A DNA stretch of 64,000 bases, taken from assembly GCA_943788135.1 (NCBI GenBank), contig CALSPC010000003.1, positions 620,001-684,000 on the forward strand, given 5' to 3'. The DNA is from an uncultured Paracoccaceae bacterium (GTDB lineage: Bacteria; Bacteroidota; Bacteroidia; Flavobacteriales; Flavobacteriaceae). Every line of letters begins with the position of its first letter. The stretch's first letter is position 1. The notes beneath the pieces are model-generated. The model made no database searches, was not told the DNA's origin, and saw only the letters and a list, made by a program, of their open reading frames with translations. Shown here in pieces: positions 19,595-29,019 of the stretch. Both the position numbers and the translations under genes were made by a program.

Positions 19595-20527
19595 TTAAAA
19601 TAGGACCCTTGTTTTTGATTTGGTCACTTCAATTTGGATAGATCGTCCAAAGTATAACGCTCTATTTTCAAGCTCATGTCCTGCTGGAAATCCAAAAACA
19701 ACGGGAATATTCCTGTCGTTAAGAACCTCTAATATGAGAGCTTCAATCGATTGCCCCCAAGCTGGAGTATTGGTTTCCAGTTTACTCATGTTGCCAATAA
19801 TTACAGCACTACAGTGGTCAAAATAACCTGCGCGTTTCAAACTTTGAAATTGCCTATCAATATGGTATTTATATTCACCAATCTCTTCGATAAAAATAAT
19901 TTTACCTAAAGTATCAATACTAGTGTTGCTGCCTAGTGCAGCTGTTAATAGTGATAAATTTCCTCCAACGAGTTGTCCTGATGCCTTTCCTGTTTTATTT
20001 TCAGAATGGCTATCGATTTCATAGGATTTTAGCTGTCCAAAGAGCGCATTTTTTAAGGTTTCTATTGAGGGTTTTATAGCTTCTGAGTCTTCTGTAAGGT
20101 TGATGCACATCATGGCATGTAAGCTTTCATATCCTAAATTGTTCAAAGTATTATGAAGAACGGTCACATCGGAATATCCAACGACCCATTTAGGGTGAGT
20201 TTTAAACCCTTCAAAATCTAAATTATCAATAATTCTTAGAGTCCCATATCCGCCACGCGCACACCAAATTGCTTTTATGTTTGGGTGGTCTAAGGCCCAT
20301 TGTAAGTCGCTTGTTCGTTGTGCGTCAGTGCCTGCAAAATGATGGGATTTTGTTTCAAGATGATTGCCAAATACAACATTTAAGCCCCAACTTGTCAACA
20401 GTGTTTTTGTTTTTTGAATCACTTCGGCATCTTGTTTTAGAATGCTTGCAGTAGCAATTACGGCCACAGTATCTCCTAATTTTAAATTGGAAGGTCGAAT
20501 CATTTCAGATGGGTTTAGGGGGGTAGA
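19595..20527 (-). CDS. LD-carboxypeptidase, peptidase family S66
   Basis: Serine carboxypeptidase that trims the L,D bond of murein tetrapeptides (LdcA type) or related substrates. Landmarks: GDTVAVIATAS at the start, WCARGGYGTLRIID, the nucleophile serine in GYSDVTVLHN, a LVGGNLSLLTAALGS segment and the C-terminal GFPAGHE histidine region. I chose the start near 20536-20500 (MERSTPLNPSEMIRPS or MIRPSNLKLGD). The longer reading from 20602 adds a short hydrophobic leader that could be a weak signal. The gene is first of a three-gene minus-strand set with the ABM protein and yraN. Confidence 0.85.
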   Translation of the reverse strand, partial: STPLNPSEMIRPSNLKLGDTVAVIATASILKQDAEVIQKTKTLLTSWGLNVVFGNHLETKSHHFAGTDAQRTSDLQWALDHPNIKAIWCARGGYGTLRIIDNLDFEGFKTHPKWVVGYSDVTVLHNTLNNLGYESLHAMMCINLTEDSEAIKPSIETLKNALFGQLKSYEIDSHSENKTGKASGQLVGGNLSLLTAALGSNTSIDTLGKIIFIEEIGEYKYHIDRQFQSLKRAGYFDHCSAVIIGNMSKLETNTPAWGQSIEALILEVLNDRNIPVVFGFPAGHELENRALYFGRSIQIEVTKSKTRVLF

Positions 20528-20670
20528 ACGTTCCATAAGTGTCTTGTTTGGACTTGTATTTATCACCATTAAAAGGCACCACATTAAAGTATTAAGTATC
20601 ATTTCGAAGGGCTTTTTGTAAAGATAGCAATTTCTCTAAAATTCTGTTTCTAATTGGAGGTAATATTATG

Positions 20671-20678
20671 TATTTTTG
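20671..20678 (+). promoter_or_regulatory. Promoter -7 box for metG
   Basis: TATTTTTG matches TAnnTTTG and lies 20 nt before the ATG at 20699. It shows that the upstream TTG at 20654 is not the start. Confidence 0.55.
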
Positions 20679-20698
20679 TGCTAACAATTCACAATTCA

Positions 20699-22750
20699 AT
20701 GTCAAAACGTTTTACGATTACCGCTGCTCTTCCATACACCAATGGACCTATTCATATTGGTCATTTAGCGGGGGTATATGTTCCTGCGGATATTTATGCG
20801 CGCTACTTACGCTTACAAGGCCATGATGTGGCTTTTATTTGTGGTAGTGATGAACATGGAGTTCCCATTACAATTAAAGCTAAAAAAGAAGGGGTAACTC
20901 CCCAAGATATTGTAGATCATTTCCATGCAAATATCAAAATGTCTTTTGAAGAATTCGGTATTTCATTTGATAATTATTCCAGAACTTCAGCAAAAATTCA
21001 TCATGAAACGGCATCGGAATTTTTTGAAACACTACATAAAAAAGGTGATTTTATTGAAGAAATAACGGCGCAATTATATGATGCTGAAGCAGGACAATTT
21101 TTAGCCGATCGTTTTGTGGTAGGAACTTGTCCAAAGTGTGGAAATGAAGAGAGTTATGGCGATCAATGTGAGGCCTGTGGTACTTCTCATAATGCAACAG
21201 ATTTAATTAATCCAAAATCGGCCATTACAGGTGCCACGCCATCCCTAAAAGAAACCAAACATTGGTTTTTGCCATTAGATCAACATGAAGCATTTTTAAA
21301 GCAATGGATTTTAGAGGGCCATAAAGCCGACTGGAAACCTAATGTTTATGGACAATGTAAATCATGGATTGATGATGGGTTACGACCACGTGCCGTAACG
21401 CGTGATTTGGATTGGGGTATTCCCGTCCCAGTAGAGGGCGGTGATGGAAAAGTTCTTTACGTGTGGTTTGATGCCCCGATTGGCTATATTTCGTCTACCA
21501 AAGAATGGGCCCAAAGTCAAGGTAAGGATTGGGAACCGTATTGGAAAGATGAAGAGACAACTTTAGTTCATTTTATTGGAAAGGATAATATTGTGTTTCA
21601 CTGTATTATTTTTCCAGCGATGCTCAAAGCTGAAGGGAGTTATATTCTTCCTGAAAATGTGCCCGCTAACGAGTTTTTAAACTTAGAAGGACAAAAACTA
21701 TCAACTTCCAAAAATTGGGCGGTATGGTTGCCAGAGTATTTGAAAGATTTTCCTGATAAACAGGATGTATTACGCTATGTATTAACAGCCACTGCTCCTG
21801 AAACTAAAGATAACGATTTTACATGGAAAGACTTTCAAGCCCGAAACAATAATGAATTGGTTGCTATATTTGGAAACTTTATTAATCGTGTGTTAGTCTT
21901 AACCAATAAATATTATGAAGGTAGTGTGCCACATCCACACGAGCTATCAGCTATAGACACTGAGACTTTAAACAAGTTAAAAGCCTATCCAGGTATTTTG
22001 TCAAAATCGATTGAGCGCTATCGTTTTAGAGAAGCAAGTCAAGAACTAATGAACCTGGCTCGACTCGGAAATAAATATTTAGCAGATGAAGAGCCGTGGA
22101 AAGTTGTAAAAACAGATCCAGAGCGTGTGCAGACGATTATGTATGTTGCACTTCAGATTTCAGCAGCTTTAGCGGTTGTAAGTGAACCCTTTTTACCATG
22201 GTCATCACAAAAATTAAAAGCAATGCTTCAGTTGCAACCACAACCATGGGCAGCAGTTGCAAGTGGTAAATCCTTGCTAGAGCCAGGCCATCAAATTGGA
22301 AAAGCAGAATTGTTATTCGCTAAAATTGAAGATTCTGAAATTGAAAATCAACTTGAAAAATTAGCACAAAGTAAACTAGCAAACACCATTGAAAATGCCG
22401 TCGTAGAGCCTCAAAAAGAAACGATCTCTTTTGATGATTTTTCAAAATTAGATATTCGTGTGGGGACGATTATTGCAGCCGAAAAAATGCCGAAAGCCAA
22501 AAAATTATTGGTACTTCAAGTCGATACAGGAATTGATGTGCGCACCATTGTTTCTGGGATTGCAGAGAGTTTTACGGCAGAAGATGTTATAGGAAAACGC
22601 GTTACTGTATTAGTGAATCTTGCGCCTCGGGCCCTAAGAGGAGTCGAAAGCCAGGGGATGATCCTGATGACTGAAACCCCAGATGGAAAACTTGTGTTTG
22701 TAAATCCTGATGCAGCGCATGAGACTACTAATGGCTTGAAAATAAGCTAA
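20699..22750 (+). CDS. metG: Methionyl-tRNA synthetase
   Basis: Class I synthetase that charges tRNA-Met, 683 residues. HIGH motif PIHIGHLAG near residue 18, zinc knuckle [18 protein letters not shown] near 144, KMSKS-type loop in the KLSTS variant near residue 332. A C-terminal EMAP-II-like tRNA-binding OB fold begins near residue 578 ([20 protein letters not shown]). The ATG at 20699 is chosen because a TATTTTTG promoter box sits just upstream. The gene is divergent from the S66 peptidase operon. Confidence 0.96.
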   Translation: MSKRFTITAALPYTNGPIHIGHLAGVYVPADIYARYLRLQGHDVAFICGSDEHGVPITIKAKKEGVTPQDIVDHFHANIKMSFEEFGISFDNYSRTSAKIHHETASEFFETLHKKGDFIEEITAQLYDAEAGQFLADRFVVGTCPKCGNEESYGDQCEACGTSHNATDLINPKSAITGATPSLKETKHWFLPLDQHEAFLKQWILEGHKADWKPNVYGQCKSWIDDGLRPRAVTRDLDWGIPVPVEGGDGKVLYVWFDAPIGYISSTKEWAQSQGKDWEPYWKDEETTLVHFIGKDNIVFHCIIFPAMLKAEGSYILPENVPANEFLNLEGQKLSTSKNWAVWLPEYLKDFPDKQDVLRYVLTATAPETKDNDFTWKDFQARNNNELVAIFGNFINRVLVLTNKYYEGSVPHPHELSAIDTETLNKLKAYPGILSKSIERYRFREASQELMNLARLGNKYLADEEPWKVVKTDPERVQTIMYVALQISAALAVVSEPFLPWSSQKLKAMLQLQPQPWAAVASGKSLLEPGHQIGKAELLFAKIEDSEIENQLEKLAQSKLANTIENAVVEPQKETISFDDFSKLDIRVGTIIAAEKMPKAKKLLVLQVDTGIDVRTIVSGIAESFTAEDVIGKRVTVLVNLAPRALRGVESQGMILMTETPDGKLVFVNPDAAHETTNGLKIS

Positions 22751-22903
22751 ACTATAGGGTGAAAAAATAAGCACTTGAGTTCTAAAAGTATCCAAATAAG
22801 TATCCCAAACAACATACTATTGTGTTTTAGACAAATTTTGTCTTAAATTTTGTTGTGACTTTTGGTTATAGTACCTTTAGCCTTCATTATTCAAAATGCT
22901 TTT

Positions 22904-23902
22904 ATGCCGGGATCAAATATTACATTAAAACAATTGTCATCCATATTAGGGGTGTCCATTTCCACCATTTCAAAAGCATTAAATGATAGCCATGAAATCA
23001 GTGATGCAACCAAAAAGCGTATTGTTGAGATGGCAAAACTTCATAACTATCAACCCAACAAAATTGCAGTGGGACTCAAGTCAGGAAAAACCAATACTAT
23101 TGCGGTGGTAATTCCAAGTGTTCAAAATAGTTTTTTTGCACGAGCATTGTATGGGATTGAAAGTCTAATTTCGGAAACCAATTTTAATATCATTGTGTGT
23201 TTAACCAAAGAATCACATATCAAGGAAGTGGAAACATTTAATATGTTATCTAATGGTGTTGTTGATGGGTTTTTAGTTGCCGTTTCTGAAGAAACTCAAA
23301 ATTTACAAAATTACGATCATTTTACCAATGCAATTGCTAACGGTAAATCGGTAGTAATGTTTGATCGGGTTGTCGATGCAGTCAATTGTGGAAAAGTAAC
23401 CACTAATGATTTTTCTGCCCTATCAGAAGCGACTCAAAAACTAATTAGTTCAGCGCGTCAGCACATCGTGTTATTATCCACAATTCATAAGTTGAACGTT
23501 GGACAACAGCGCGCTCAAGGGTATATAAAAGCAATGAATGCGTCAGGGTTATCGCCTAAAATTTTAGAATCTGATGATCAACATGTTGGAGAAGTAATGA
23601 CCGAATATTTAAATAACAACCCTGTAGATGCTATTATAGCTTTGGATACAGATGCTTCTTTGGCAGCTTTAAAAGCGGTTAAAACAAATAGTAAACAAAT
23701 TCCAGAGGATGTTGCGGTAATAGGTTATGTTAGTGAGCGTATGGCACGAAATCTAACCCCTGAACTCACAACGATCAATCAACATAGTTATACGATAGGG
23801 AACGCAGCTGCAACTATGATTGTTGAGGCTATTAGGTCAAAGTCTAAGGATATGAATCAAGTTGTGATAAGTTCTACATTATCAGTACGAGGGTCATCTT
23901 AA
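22904..23902 (+). CDS. LacI family transcriptional regulator
   Basis: DNA-binding regulator of 332 residues from the ATG at 22904. The N-terminal helix-turn-helix and hinge are clear (ITLKQLSSILGVSISTISKALND ... NKIAVGLKSGKTNTIAVVIP), followed by a periplasmic-binding-like ligand domain (SFFARALYGIESLI, FDRVVDAVNCGKVTTNDF, VAVIGYVSERMARNLTPELTTI). The inducer is unknown. Neighbours (metG, ssb) do not suggest a sugar locus, so its targets are probably elsewhere. An upstream TTG start at 22862 would add a non-family leader. Confidence 0.9.
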   Translation: MPGSNITLKQLSSILGVSISTISKALNDSHEISDATKKRIVEMAKLHNYQPNKIAVGLKSGKTNTIAVVIPSVQNSFFARALYGIESLISETNFNIIVCLTKESHIKEVETFNMLSNGVVDGFLVAVSEETQNLQNYDHFTNAIANGKSVVMFDRVVDAVNCGKVTTNDFSALSEATQKLISSARQHIVLLSTIHKLNVGQQRAQGYIKAMNASGLSPKILESDDQHVGEVMTEYLNNNPVDAIIALDTDASLAALKAVKTNSKQIPEDVAVIGYVSERMARNLTPELTTINQHSYTIGNAAATMIVEAIRSKSKDMNQVVISSTLSVRGSS

Positions 23903-23950
23903 AAATACACAAGCCCATAAATATGAGCTTGTGTCAAAAGGATATGTATT

Positions 23951-24286
23951 CTATTTGCCAAACAATACCACTTCACTAACGACCACTTCGGTGGTGTAAC
24001 GTTTGTTTCCTTCTTTATCGTCCCAGGTACGAGTGGTAAGTTTACCTTCAATTGCGATCTCTTTCCCTTTGGTGACATAGTTTTCAATGAGTTCCGCAGT
24101 TTTGTTCCAGGCAACGAGATTATGCCATTCTGTTTTGGTTTGTTTCTGTCCATCAGCATCTTTGTAGTACTCGTTTGTTGCGAGTGAAAATTTTGCTAAT
24201 TTTTTACCACTATCTAAAGTGATGATTTCTGGGTCATTTCCCAAGTTTCCAATTAACTGTACTTTGTTTCTAAGTGTGTTCATCAT
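23951..24286 (-). CDS. ssb: Single-stranded DNA-binding protein
   Basis: Short SSB of 111 residues with the OB-fold landmarks NKVQLIGNLGNDPEI, FSLATNEYYKDADG, EWHNLVAWNKTAELIENYV and GKEIAIEGKLTTRTW. It binds single-stranded DNA in replication and repair. The acidic C-terminal tail (DDDIPF-like) of housekeeping SSB is absent; the protein ends SEVVLFGK. This may therefore be a second, specialised SSB, as often seen in Flavobacteriia. It starts at ATG 24286 or 24283 and is divergent from the zinc-ribbon gene. Confidence 0.93.
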   Translation of the reverse strand: MMNTLRNKVQLIGNLGNDPEIITLDSGKKLAKFSLATNEYYKDADGQKQTKTEWHNLVAWNKTAELIENYVTKGKEIAIEGKLTTRTWDDKEGNKRYTTEVVVSEVVLFGK

Positions 24287-24383
24287 AATTAATTTTAAGG
24301 TTATTACAGTTTTACTATCGAACTATTCGACAGTGCAAAGATGTGATGCTGTCCAAATCTTAGTCGGTATTTACCTATTTAAT

Positions 24384-24438
24384 TTCGTTTGTAAATATTT
24401 GTAGTCGTTTGTAATTGATTAAATAAATTGTATATTTA
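24384..24438 (+). promoter_or_regulatory. Promoter with 20-bp-period direct repeats (zinc-ribbon gene)
   Basis: Two CGTTTGTAA half-sites start at 24386 and 24406, exactly 20 bp apart. The second supplies the -33 box TTTG at 24408-24411. After 19 nt comes TATATTTA at 24431-24438, one base off TAnnTTTG. The half-site is close to the LytTR operator pattern [TA][AC][CA]GTTN[AG][TG], but the second site deviates at its first two bases. The same layout recurs before the two small RNAs at 24861 and 25072. Confidence 0.55.
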
Positions 24439-24465
24439 TCTGTTGTAATCTCAAATTAAGCTCAA

Positions 24466-24813
24466 ATGAAAAAGTTATGCCCCGAATGTAATGATCCAAT
24501 TGTAGGACGAACCGATAAGAAGTTTTGTAGTGATGGCTGTAGAAATAGCTATAATAATCGAGTTAATAAAGATCAAAAAAACTTGATTCGAAACATTAAT
24601 AATCGATTGCGAAAAAACTGGCGTATTCTTGAGTCTATTAATCCACAACAAAAAACAAAAACCACTCGAGATAAACTTATTGCTGCGGGTTTTGATTTTA
24701 ATTACTTTACAAGTATTTATACCACAAAATCTGGAACTGTCTACTATTTTGTGTATGACCAAGGGTATTTACCTTTAGAAAATCAGTATTACGCCGTAGT
24801 TAAACGCGAATAG
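24466..24813 (+). CDS. Small zinc-ribbon protein
   Basis: Protein of 115 residues. The N terminus MKKLCPECNDPIVGRTDKKF then CSDGC forms a four-cysteine treble-clef or ribbon like DUF2116, followed by a basic helical stretch (NNRVNKDQKNLIRNINNRLRKNWR). The C-terminal half is a small alpha-beta region ending YYAVVKRE. I know of no defined function. A nucleic-acid role is suggested only by the ribbon and basic helix. Its promoter carries the same paired repeats as the two downstream small RNAs, so the three may form one regulon. Confidence 0.75.
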   Translation: MKKLCPECNDPIVGRTDKKFCSDGCRNSYNNRVNKDQKNLIRNINNRLRKNWRILESINPQQKTKTTRDKLIAAGFDFNYFTSIYTTKSGTVYYFVYDQGYLPLENQYYAVVKRE

Positions 24814-24860
24814 ATCCGTTTTTTAATCACAATTATTTCCGCTTATACACTCAAATCGAC

Positions 24861-24928
24861 CGTTTGTTACGTGATAAGATCGTTAGTTACATGAGGGTTG
24901 GGAAGGTTTTATAAGCTACATATATTTG
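24861..24928 (+). promoter_or_regulatory. Promoter and operator repeats of small RNA 1
   Basis: Two half-sites, CGTTTGTTAC at 24861 and CGTTAGTTAC at 24881, lie exactly 20 bp apart and share the following TGA at +12. The -33 TTG is at 24898-24900. A 20-nt spacer leads to TATATTTG at 24921-24928, an exact -7 box. The first site with its upstream bases (ACCGTTTGT) matches the LytTR consensus fully, and the second (ATCGTTAGT) misses one base. Confidence 0.65.
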
Positions 24929-24934
24929 ACTTAT

Positions 24935-25007
24935 GTAATTTAATATCTTACTTAAAAGTTAAATTGGTTAATTTTTGAAAACACCACATTCTAGTGGTGT
25001 TTTTTTT
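24935..25007 (+). ncRNA. Predicted small RNA 1
   Basis: A transcript of about 73 nt is expected from the TATATTTG promoter to the T-run at 25001-25007. No ORF of useful length or start codon with good context is present. The core at 24951-24987 is 36/37 identical to 25164-25200 in small RNA 2. It contains a small hairpin AAATT-GGTT-AATTT and ends in the terminator hairpin AAACACCAC/GTGGTGTTT (24979-25002). The exact 5' end is inferred from the promoter. Confidence 0.65.
24979..25007 (+). terminator. Terminator of small RNA 1
   Basis: A 9-bp stem AAACACCAC with GTGGTGTTT across the loop ATTCTA, then T residues to 25007. Confidence 0.9.
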
Positions 25008-25071
25008 GTTTTAAAACGTAAAAGATCATATCCTTTAGAAAATGAATTTCCGTTTAAGTATTTAATATTTA

Positions 25072-25139
25072 CGCTTATTACATGATTTGTCCGTTCATTA
25101 CTTTGGTATTGTGTGTACTGTAAAGATCGTATATATTTG
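25072..25139 (+). promoter_or_regulatory. Promoter and operator repeats of small RNA 2
   Basis: Half-sites CGCTTATTAC at 25072 and CGTTCATTAC at 25092 are again exactly 20 bp apart. The -33 TTG (25109-25111) and -7 TATATTTG (25132-25139) are separated by 20 nt, the same geometry as small RNA 1. The second half-site with flanks (TCCGTTCAT) fits the LytTR consensus fully; the first has GCT in place of GTT. The spacer sequence is unlike that of copy 1, so the promoter layout is kept while other bases have drifted. Confidence 0.65.
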
Positions 25140-25145
25140 TAGTGA

Positions 25146-25222
25146 CAATATTCTTATATATTGCTTAAAAGTTAAATTGGTTAATTTTGGAAAACACCAC
25201 GCTAGTGGTGTTTTTTTTTTTT
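25146..25222 (+). ncRNA. Predicted small RNA 2
   Basis: The second of two tandem small-RNA genes, about 77 nt, starting 211 bp after the first. The 37-nt core is nearly identical to copy 1. The 5' ~20 nt differ completely (compare 24935-24950 with 25146-25163), which could give the two RNAs different targets. It ends in AAACACCAC/GTGGTGTTT and 12 T residues. Confidence 0.65.
25192..25222 (+). terminator. Terminator of small RNA 2
   Basis: A 9-bp stem as in copy 1 with loop GCTA, followed by a T-run to 25222. Confidence 0.9.
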
Positions 25223-25267
25223 GCTCAAAAGCGAATATGTAATTCACAAGGTTCCAAAAAAATCTAT

Positions 25268-25275
25268 TACATTTG
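25268..25275 (+). promoter_or_regulatory. Promoter -7 box for the secreted TPR-like gene
   Basis: TACATTTG is an exact TAnnTTTG match, 17 nt before the ATG at 25293. Confidence 0.5.
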
Positions 25276-25292
25276 GATAAAAATTTTATAAA

Positions 25293-25994
25293 ATGAAAAC
25301 TATTAAATATACACTACTTTTAGTCATCTGTTTTGGGATCAAAGTTCAAGCACAAAACCAATCCGCTTTAGTGCCTCATTATAAGGCCTATTATAAACAG
25401 ATGCAACAGCAAGGCGATATTCAAGGGATTATAAATGCAATGACACATTTGGTAGTGTTAGAGCCAAATGTAAAAAGACAAGATACGTTAGCGGCTCTTT
25501 ATATGAATGAAGGAAAGTATATGCAAGCCTTAAATATTGTTGGAATAGAATTGCTAGATACAGACACCACATTAGCAACAGAAGTGAAAGCGGTTAGTTT
25601 AAAATCTCTGAACGAGCCTAAACGAGCTATTGAGCACTATGAAGTACTTTTCAAACAAAAACCTTCGGTATCTATTGCGTATGAACTTGCGGATTTAAAA
25701 ATTCAAACAGATGATTTAACAGGGGCTTCTTTAAATATAACTTATGGAATTGCAAATACGACAACGGACATGATGAAACCTTATTATGAAACTCAAACAC
25801 CATATCAAGTTCCTTTACTTGCAGGTTTTGTGTATTTAAAAGCGATTTCAAAATTTAGAGAGAATCCAGAAACAAATCACGATGCTGCGATTGCAATTTT
25901 AGAAGAAGCACTTCAATTAGCGCCTAATTTTAACATGGCCAATTTGGCCGTTAATGCCATACGAAATCAAAAAGAAACGCCAAAAACGGAATAG
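25293..25994 (+). CDS. Exported TPR-like protein
   Basis: Protein of 233 residues with a Sec signal peptide (MKTIKYTLLLVICFGIKVQAQ) and helical repeats that follow the tetratricopeptide pattern (AALYMNEGKYMQALNI; PKRAIEHYEVLFKQKPS; AIAILEEALQLAPNFNMA). It is probably periplasmic. TPR proteins serve as protein-interaction scaffolds and the partner is unknown. It is monocistronic, with its own -7 box and a strong terminator, and is convergent with the M13 peptidase. Confidence 0.75.
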   Translation: MKTIKYTLLLVICFGIKVQAQNQSALVPHYKAYYKQMQQQGDIQGIINAMTHLVVLEPNVKRQDTLAALYMNEGKYMQALNIVGIELLDTDTTLATEVKAVSLKSLNEPKRAIEHYEVLFKQKPSVSIAYELADLKIQTDDLTGASLNITYGIANTTTDMMKPYYETQTPYQVPLLAGFVYLKAISKFRENPETNHDAAIAILEEALQLAPNFNMANLAVNAIRNQKETPKTE

Positions 25995-26011
25995 ATTTTC
26001 AAAATAAATGC

Positions 26012-26045
26012 AAAAAAAAGCAGCGCGATAGCGCTGCTTTTTTTG
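26012..26045. terminator. Bidirectional terminator between convergent genes
   Basis: The stem AAAAGCAGCGC pairs with GCGCTGCTTTT across GATA, with A- and T-runs on both sides. It sits between the TPR-like gene and the M13 peptidase. Confidence 0.92.
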
Positions 26046-26055
26046 TTTTATAAAA

Positions 26056-28112
26056 TTACCAAATCCGAACACGTTGTTCTTCGGGAAGGTACATTTTATC
26101 GCCTTCCTGAATATCGAACGCTTCATAAAAGGCATCAATATTTTTAAGTGGTTGCGTCGCACGCTGAATTCCTGGAGAGTGAGGATCGGTTTTTATTTGT
26201 CTTCTTAAGGCATCTTCACGAGTCAACGTTCTCCATACTGTTGCCCATGACATAAAGAAACGTTGCTCAGCTGTAAATCCATCAATATCCTCTGGTCGAC
26301 CATTGGCTTCAAAAAAGAGTTGAAGACCATCATACGCACCGAGAACACCTCCTAAATCTCCAATGTTTTCTCCTAAAGTAAACTTCCCATTAATATACAC
26401 ACTGTCCAGTACTTCAATTGCACTGTACTGTTCTGCTAAAGCATTGCCACGTTTTTCAAATTCTTTTAAATCTTTTTCTGTCCACCAGTTATTAACGTTT
26501 CCATCGCCATCAAATCGCGCACCAGAATCATCAAAAGCATGCGAAATTTCATGTCCAATTACGGCACCAATTCCTCCATAATTAACAGCTTCATCTGCGG
26601 TATAGTTATAGAAAGGCGGCTGTAAAATAGCGGCTGGAAATACAATTTCATTATTTAAAGGATTGAAATACGCATTAACGGTTTGTGGAGGCATACCCCA
26701 TTCCGATTTGTCAACAGGAAGACCAATTTCGGAAATATTTTTATTCAAACTCCATTCGGCAACGGCCATCATATTCTCTGCATAGCTATTACCTTCTTTG
26801 ACTTGGAGTTCAGAATAATCTTCCCACTCGTCTGGATAGGCAATTTTTACGGTAAATTTATCTAGTTTTTCAATGGCTTTGGTTTTGGTTTCATCACTCA
26901 TCCAATCCAATACTTGGATTCTATTTTGAAAGGCTTTGATTACATTTGCAATCATTTTTTCTGCTTTTTCTTTGGCTTCTGGTGGAAATTTTGCTTCTAC
27001 ATATAATTTTCCAATGGCTTCTCCGACAGATCCATTCACAGTTCCCAGAGCGCGTTCTTCCGGAGCACGTTGTGCTTTAGATCCACTAAGAGTTTTGCTA
27101 TAAAACTCCCAATTAGCAGTTTCTATCTCCGGACTTAAATATCCAGCGGCATTATCGAGTGTACTCCAAGTCATTAAGGTTTTGATGTCTTCAATTGGAG
27201 TTGTGCTTAGAAAAGTATTTAAAGCCTTCATATAGGTCGGTTGCATCACTAAGACGGTGTCTAAAGATTTTTTGACCCCCATATCTTTAATGAATTTATT
27301 CCAATCGATTTCTGGAGTCATTGCACTCAACTCTTCAATTGAGCGTGGATTATTAAAGTTACGAATATCACGTCTTTGCACCTTGTCTAGACGAGGTTTG
27401 GCCAGCTGAGTTTCTAAGGCGAGAACGCGTTGTGCTGCAGATTTTGCTTTCGCATCGTCATAATTAATAAATCTAAACATGCGTGCCACATGATCCACAT
27501 ACTGTCCTCTAATTTCTTTCGTTTTTGAATCTTGATCTAAATAGTAATCCCGTTGCAGTCCTAAACCTCCAGGATATATCCAAGCGGTATTCATACTGCT
27601 GTCATTCAAATCGGCCTGAGCTCCAATGCCAGCAAAAGGGGCTGAAACACCTATTGTTTTTGCATAAACGGTTTGCATGTCTGCAATATTTTGAATGCTA
27701 TTGATAGCTTCTAAAAGTGGAAGAATAGGGCTGATTCCAGCTTCTGTTCTGGCCACTGAATCTAGTTCAGATTCAAACACAGTAATGCTTTTTTCTGATC
27801 AGAACCTTCCTCATAAGTGCCCAGTTCTTTTGATGTTTTTATGATGTCGAGCACATCCTTTCGCGTAGATTTTCTAAGGACGCCAAAGCCACCCCATCGG
27901 GACTCGTCATCAGGAATCGTGTTGGTTTTCATCCAATTGCCATTCACATAATCATAAAAATTATCTTTTGGATTTACTGTAGTATCCATGTTTTCCAAGA
28001 TAATTCCTGGAATTTTTTCAGCATCAGAAAACTGATTTTTCGATTTGGTTTTGCAGGCCTGGAAACTTAGAAGTCCAATTGCACACAATACGGTAAGCTG
28101 TTTTAAGTTCAT
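26056..28112 (-). pseudogene. M13 family metallopeptidase lipoprotein, frameshifted
   Basis: Neprilysin-like zinc endopeptidase split into two overlapping ORFs (28112-27762 and 27780-26056). The N-terminal part has a lipobox (LLSFQAC) and the M13 opening DNFYDYVNGNWMKTN. The second part carries the zinc site HEISHAFDD, the third-ligand motif ENIGDLGG and the C-terminal CDPHSPG-like KTDPHSPGIQR. Restoring one A in the A6 run near 27790 joins them into ~685 residues, the normal length. The frameshift may be a sequence error. If real, the gene is inactive. Location when intact: outer or inner membrane, facing the periplasm or outside. Confidence 0.88.
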
Positions 28113-28232
28113 GAGTTTAGTGTTTAGTAAGTGTTATACATAGTAATAGACGTTCAATTAACTAAAAATGTTACAGTTATAAACGAGAATTAACATTATT
28201 TTATTTCAAAATTTGTAAAAACCAAAAGAAAT

Positions 28233-28769
28233 TTAATTGGGTTTTGTGATTTGTTGTTTCTTTTTTTCGAAAGTTTTATTGATTTGAAATATCAAATTAG
28301 TTTGCGCCTGTAAGAGTTCAGTTTTGGTGAGTGTAAATTCTTTTGAGTCTGTAAGGCCAAGAGAATAGCTTTCTCTCAATTTATAAGTCAAGGTTTCTAT
28401 AACCTTCAATCGCGATAGAATACTGGTTTCGTTTAAGAGGTTTGGAATGGTTTTTTTGAGCTCTAAGAATAATTGATCTAAGTCTTCTATTGGCTTATCT
28501 AAAAGATTAAACGCATTATTTTCTAGATTTTTTATATCGATATATAAGTCATGGTATTTAAGCCAATCCGAAAATTCTGGTGGAATTGAATAATTTGAAA
28601 AAGTGGCATTGTTTTCCAAAACTTCTTCTAAAGACATAGATGATTTTATAGGTGCTTCAGGGTTGTCGACCTTCTGAGGCATTTGGTTACAGCTTAGAAA
28701 TCCAAGCAGTACACTAAGACTCACAATTGAATACAAAGAGCTGTTTTTTTTGATTTGAAAAGGACTCAC
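28233..28769 (-). CDS. Lipoprotein of unknown function
   Basis: Protein of 178 residues with a lipoprotein signal (SIVSLSVLLGFLSCNQ, cysteine about residue 27) and a mostly helical, polar body. No known domain is recognised. It is the last chromosomal gene before the tRNA-Phe integration site. An intrinsic terminator at 28845 lies upstream on the other side and belongs to the displaced tRNA end. Confidence 0.65.
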   Translation of the reverse strand: MSPFQIKKNSSLYSIVSLSVLLGFLSCNQMPQKVDNPEAPIKSSMSLEEVLENNATFSNYSIPPEFSDWLKYHDLYIDIKNLENNAFNLLDKPIEDLDQLFLELKKTIPNLLNETSILSRLKVIETLTYKLRESYSLGLTDSKEFTLTKTELLQAQTNLIFQINKTFEKKKQQITKPN

Positions 28770-28844
28770 GCTTTTGTTATAGTTTTTTGTTCTTCACAAA
28801 TATCTAACTAATTAATTGTAATTCATAATGCAGATATGAAATAT

Positions 28845-28877
28845 AAAAAAAACCCACTTAAAATAAGTGGGTTTTTA
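28845..28877. terminator. Terminator beside the displaced tRNA-Phe end
   Basis: The stem AAAACCCACTT pairs with AAGTGGGTTTT across a 5-nt loop. Read on the minus strand it directly follows the tRNA-Phe 3' fragment at 28881-28895. It is most simply the original terminator of the chromosomal tRNA-Phe, cut off from the gene by the integrations. Confidence 0.75.
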
Positions 28878-28880
28878 AAG

Positions 28881-28895
28881 TGGTACCTCCAGGAA
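28881..28895 (-). repeat. Attachment site: tRNA-Phe 3' end copy 1
   Basis: TGGTACCTCCAGGAA differs by one base from the last 15 nt of tRNA-Phe (plus strand TGGTGCCTCCAGGAA at 53786-53800). It marks the left end of element A and is probably the displaced native end of the tRNA. Confidence 0.75.
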
Positions 28896-29019
28896 GTTTT
28901 AGGTTTTACCTCATTTTATGTGTTTTTATATAAGTCAATGAAAATCAACAGTATAATGACTAAGTCATGATAAAATAGTAAAGAGAAATCAAACCAAATA
29001 ACAAGGATTTAAACCTGCG

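Noticed and set aside
24861-25111. Regular 20-bp repeats considered as a CRISPR array
   Set aside because: There are only two units per promoter, the repeats are 10 bp long with no spacers of CRISPR size, and they abut promoter boxes. No cas genes are near.
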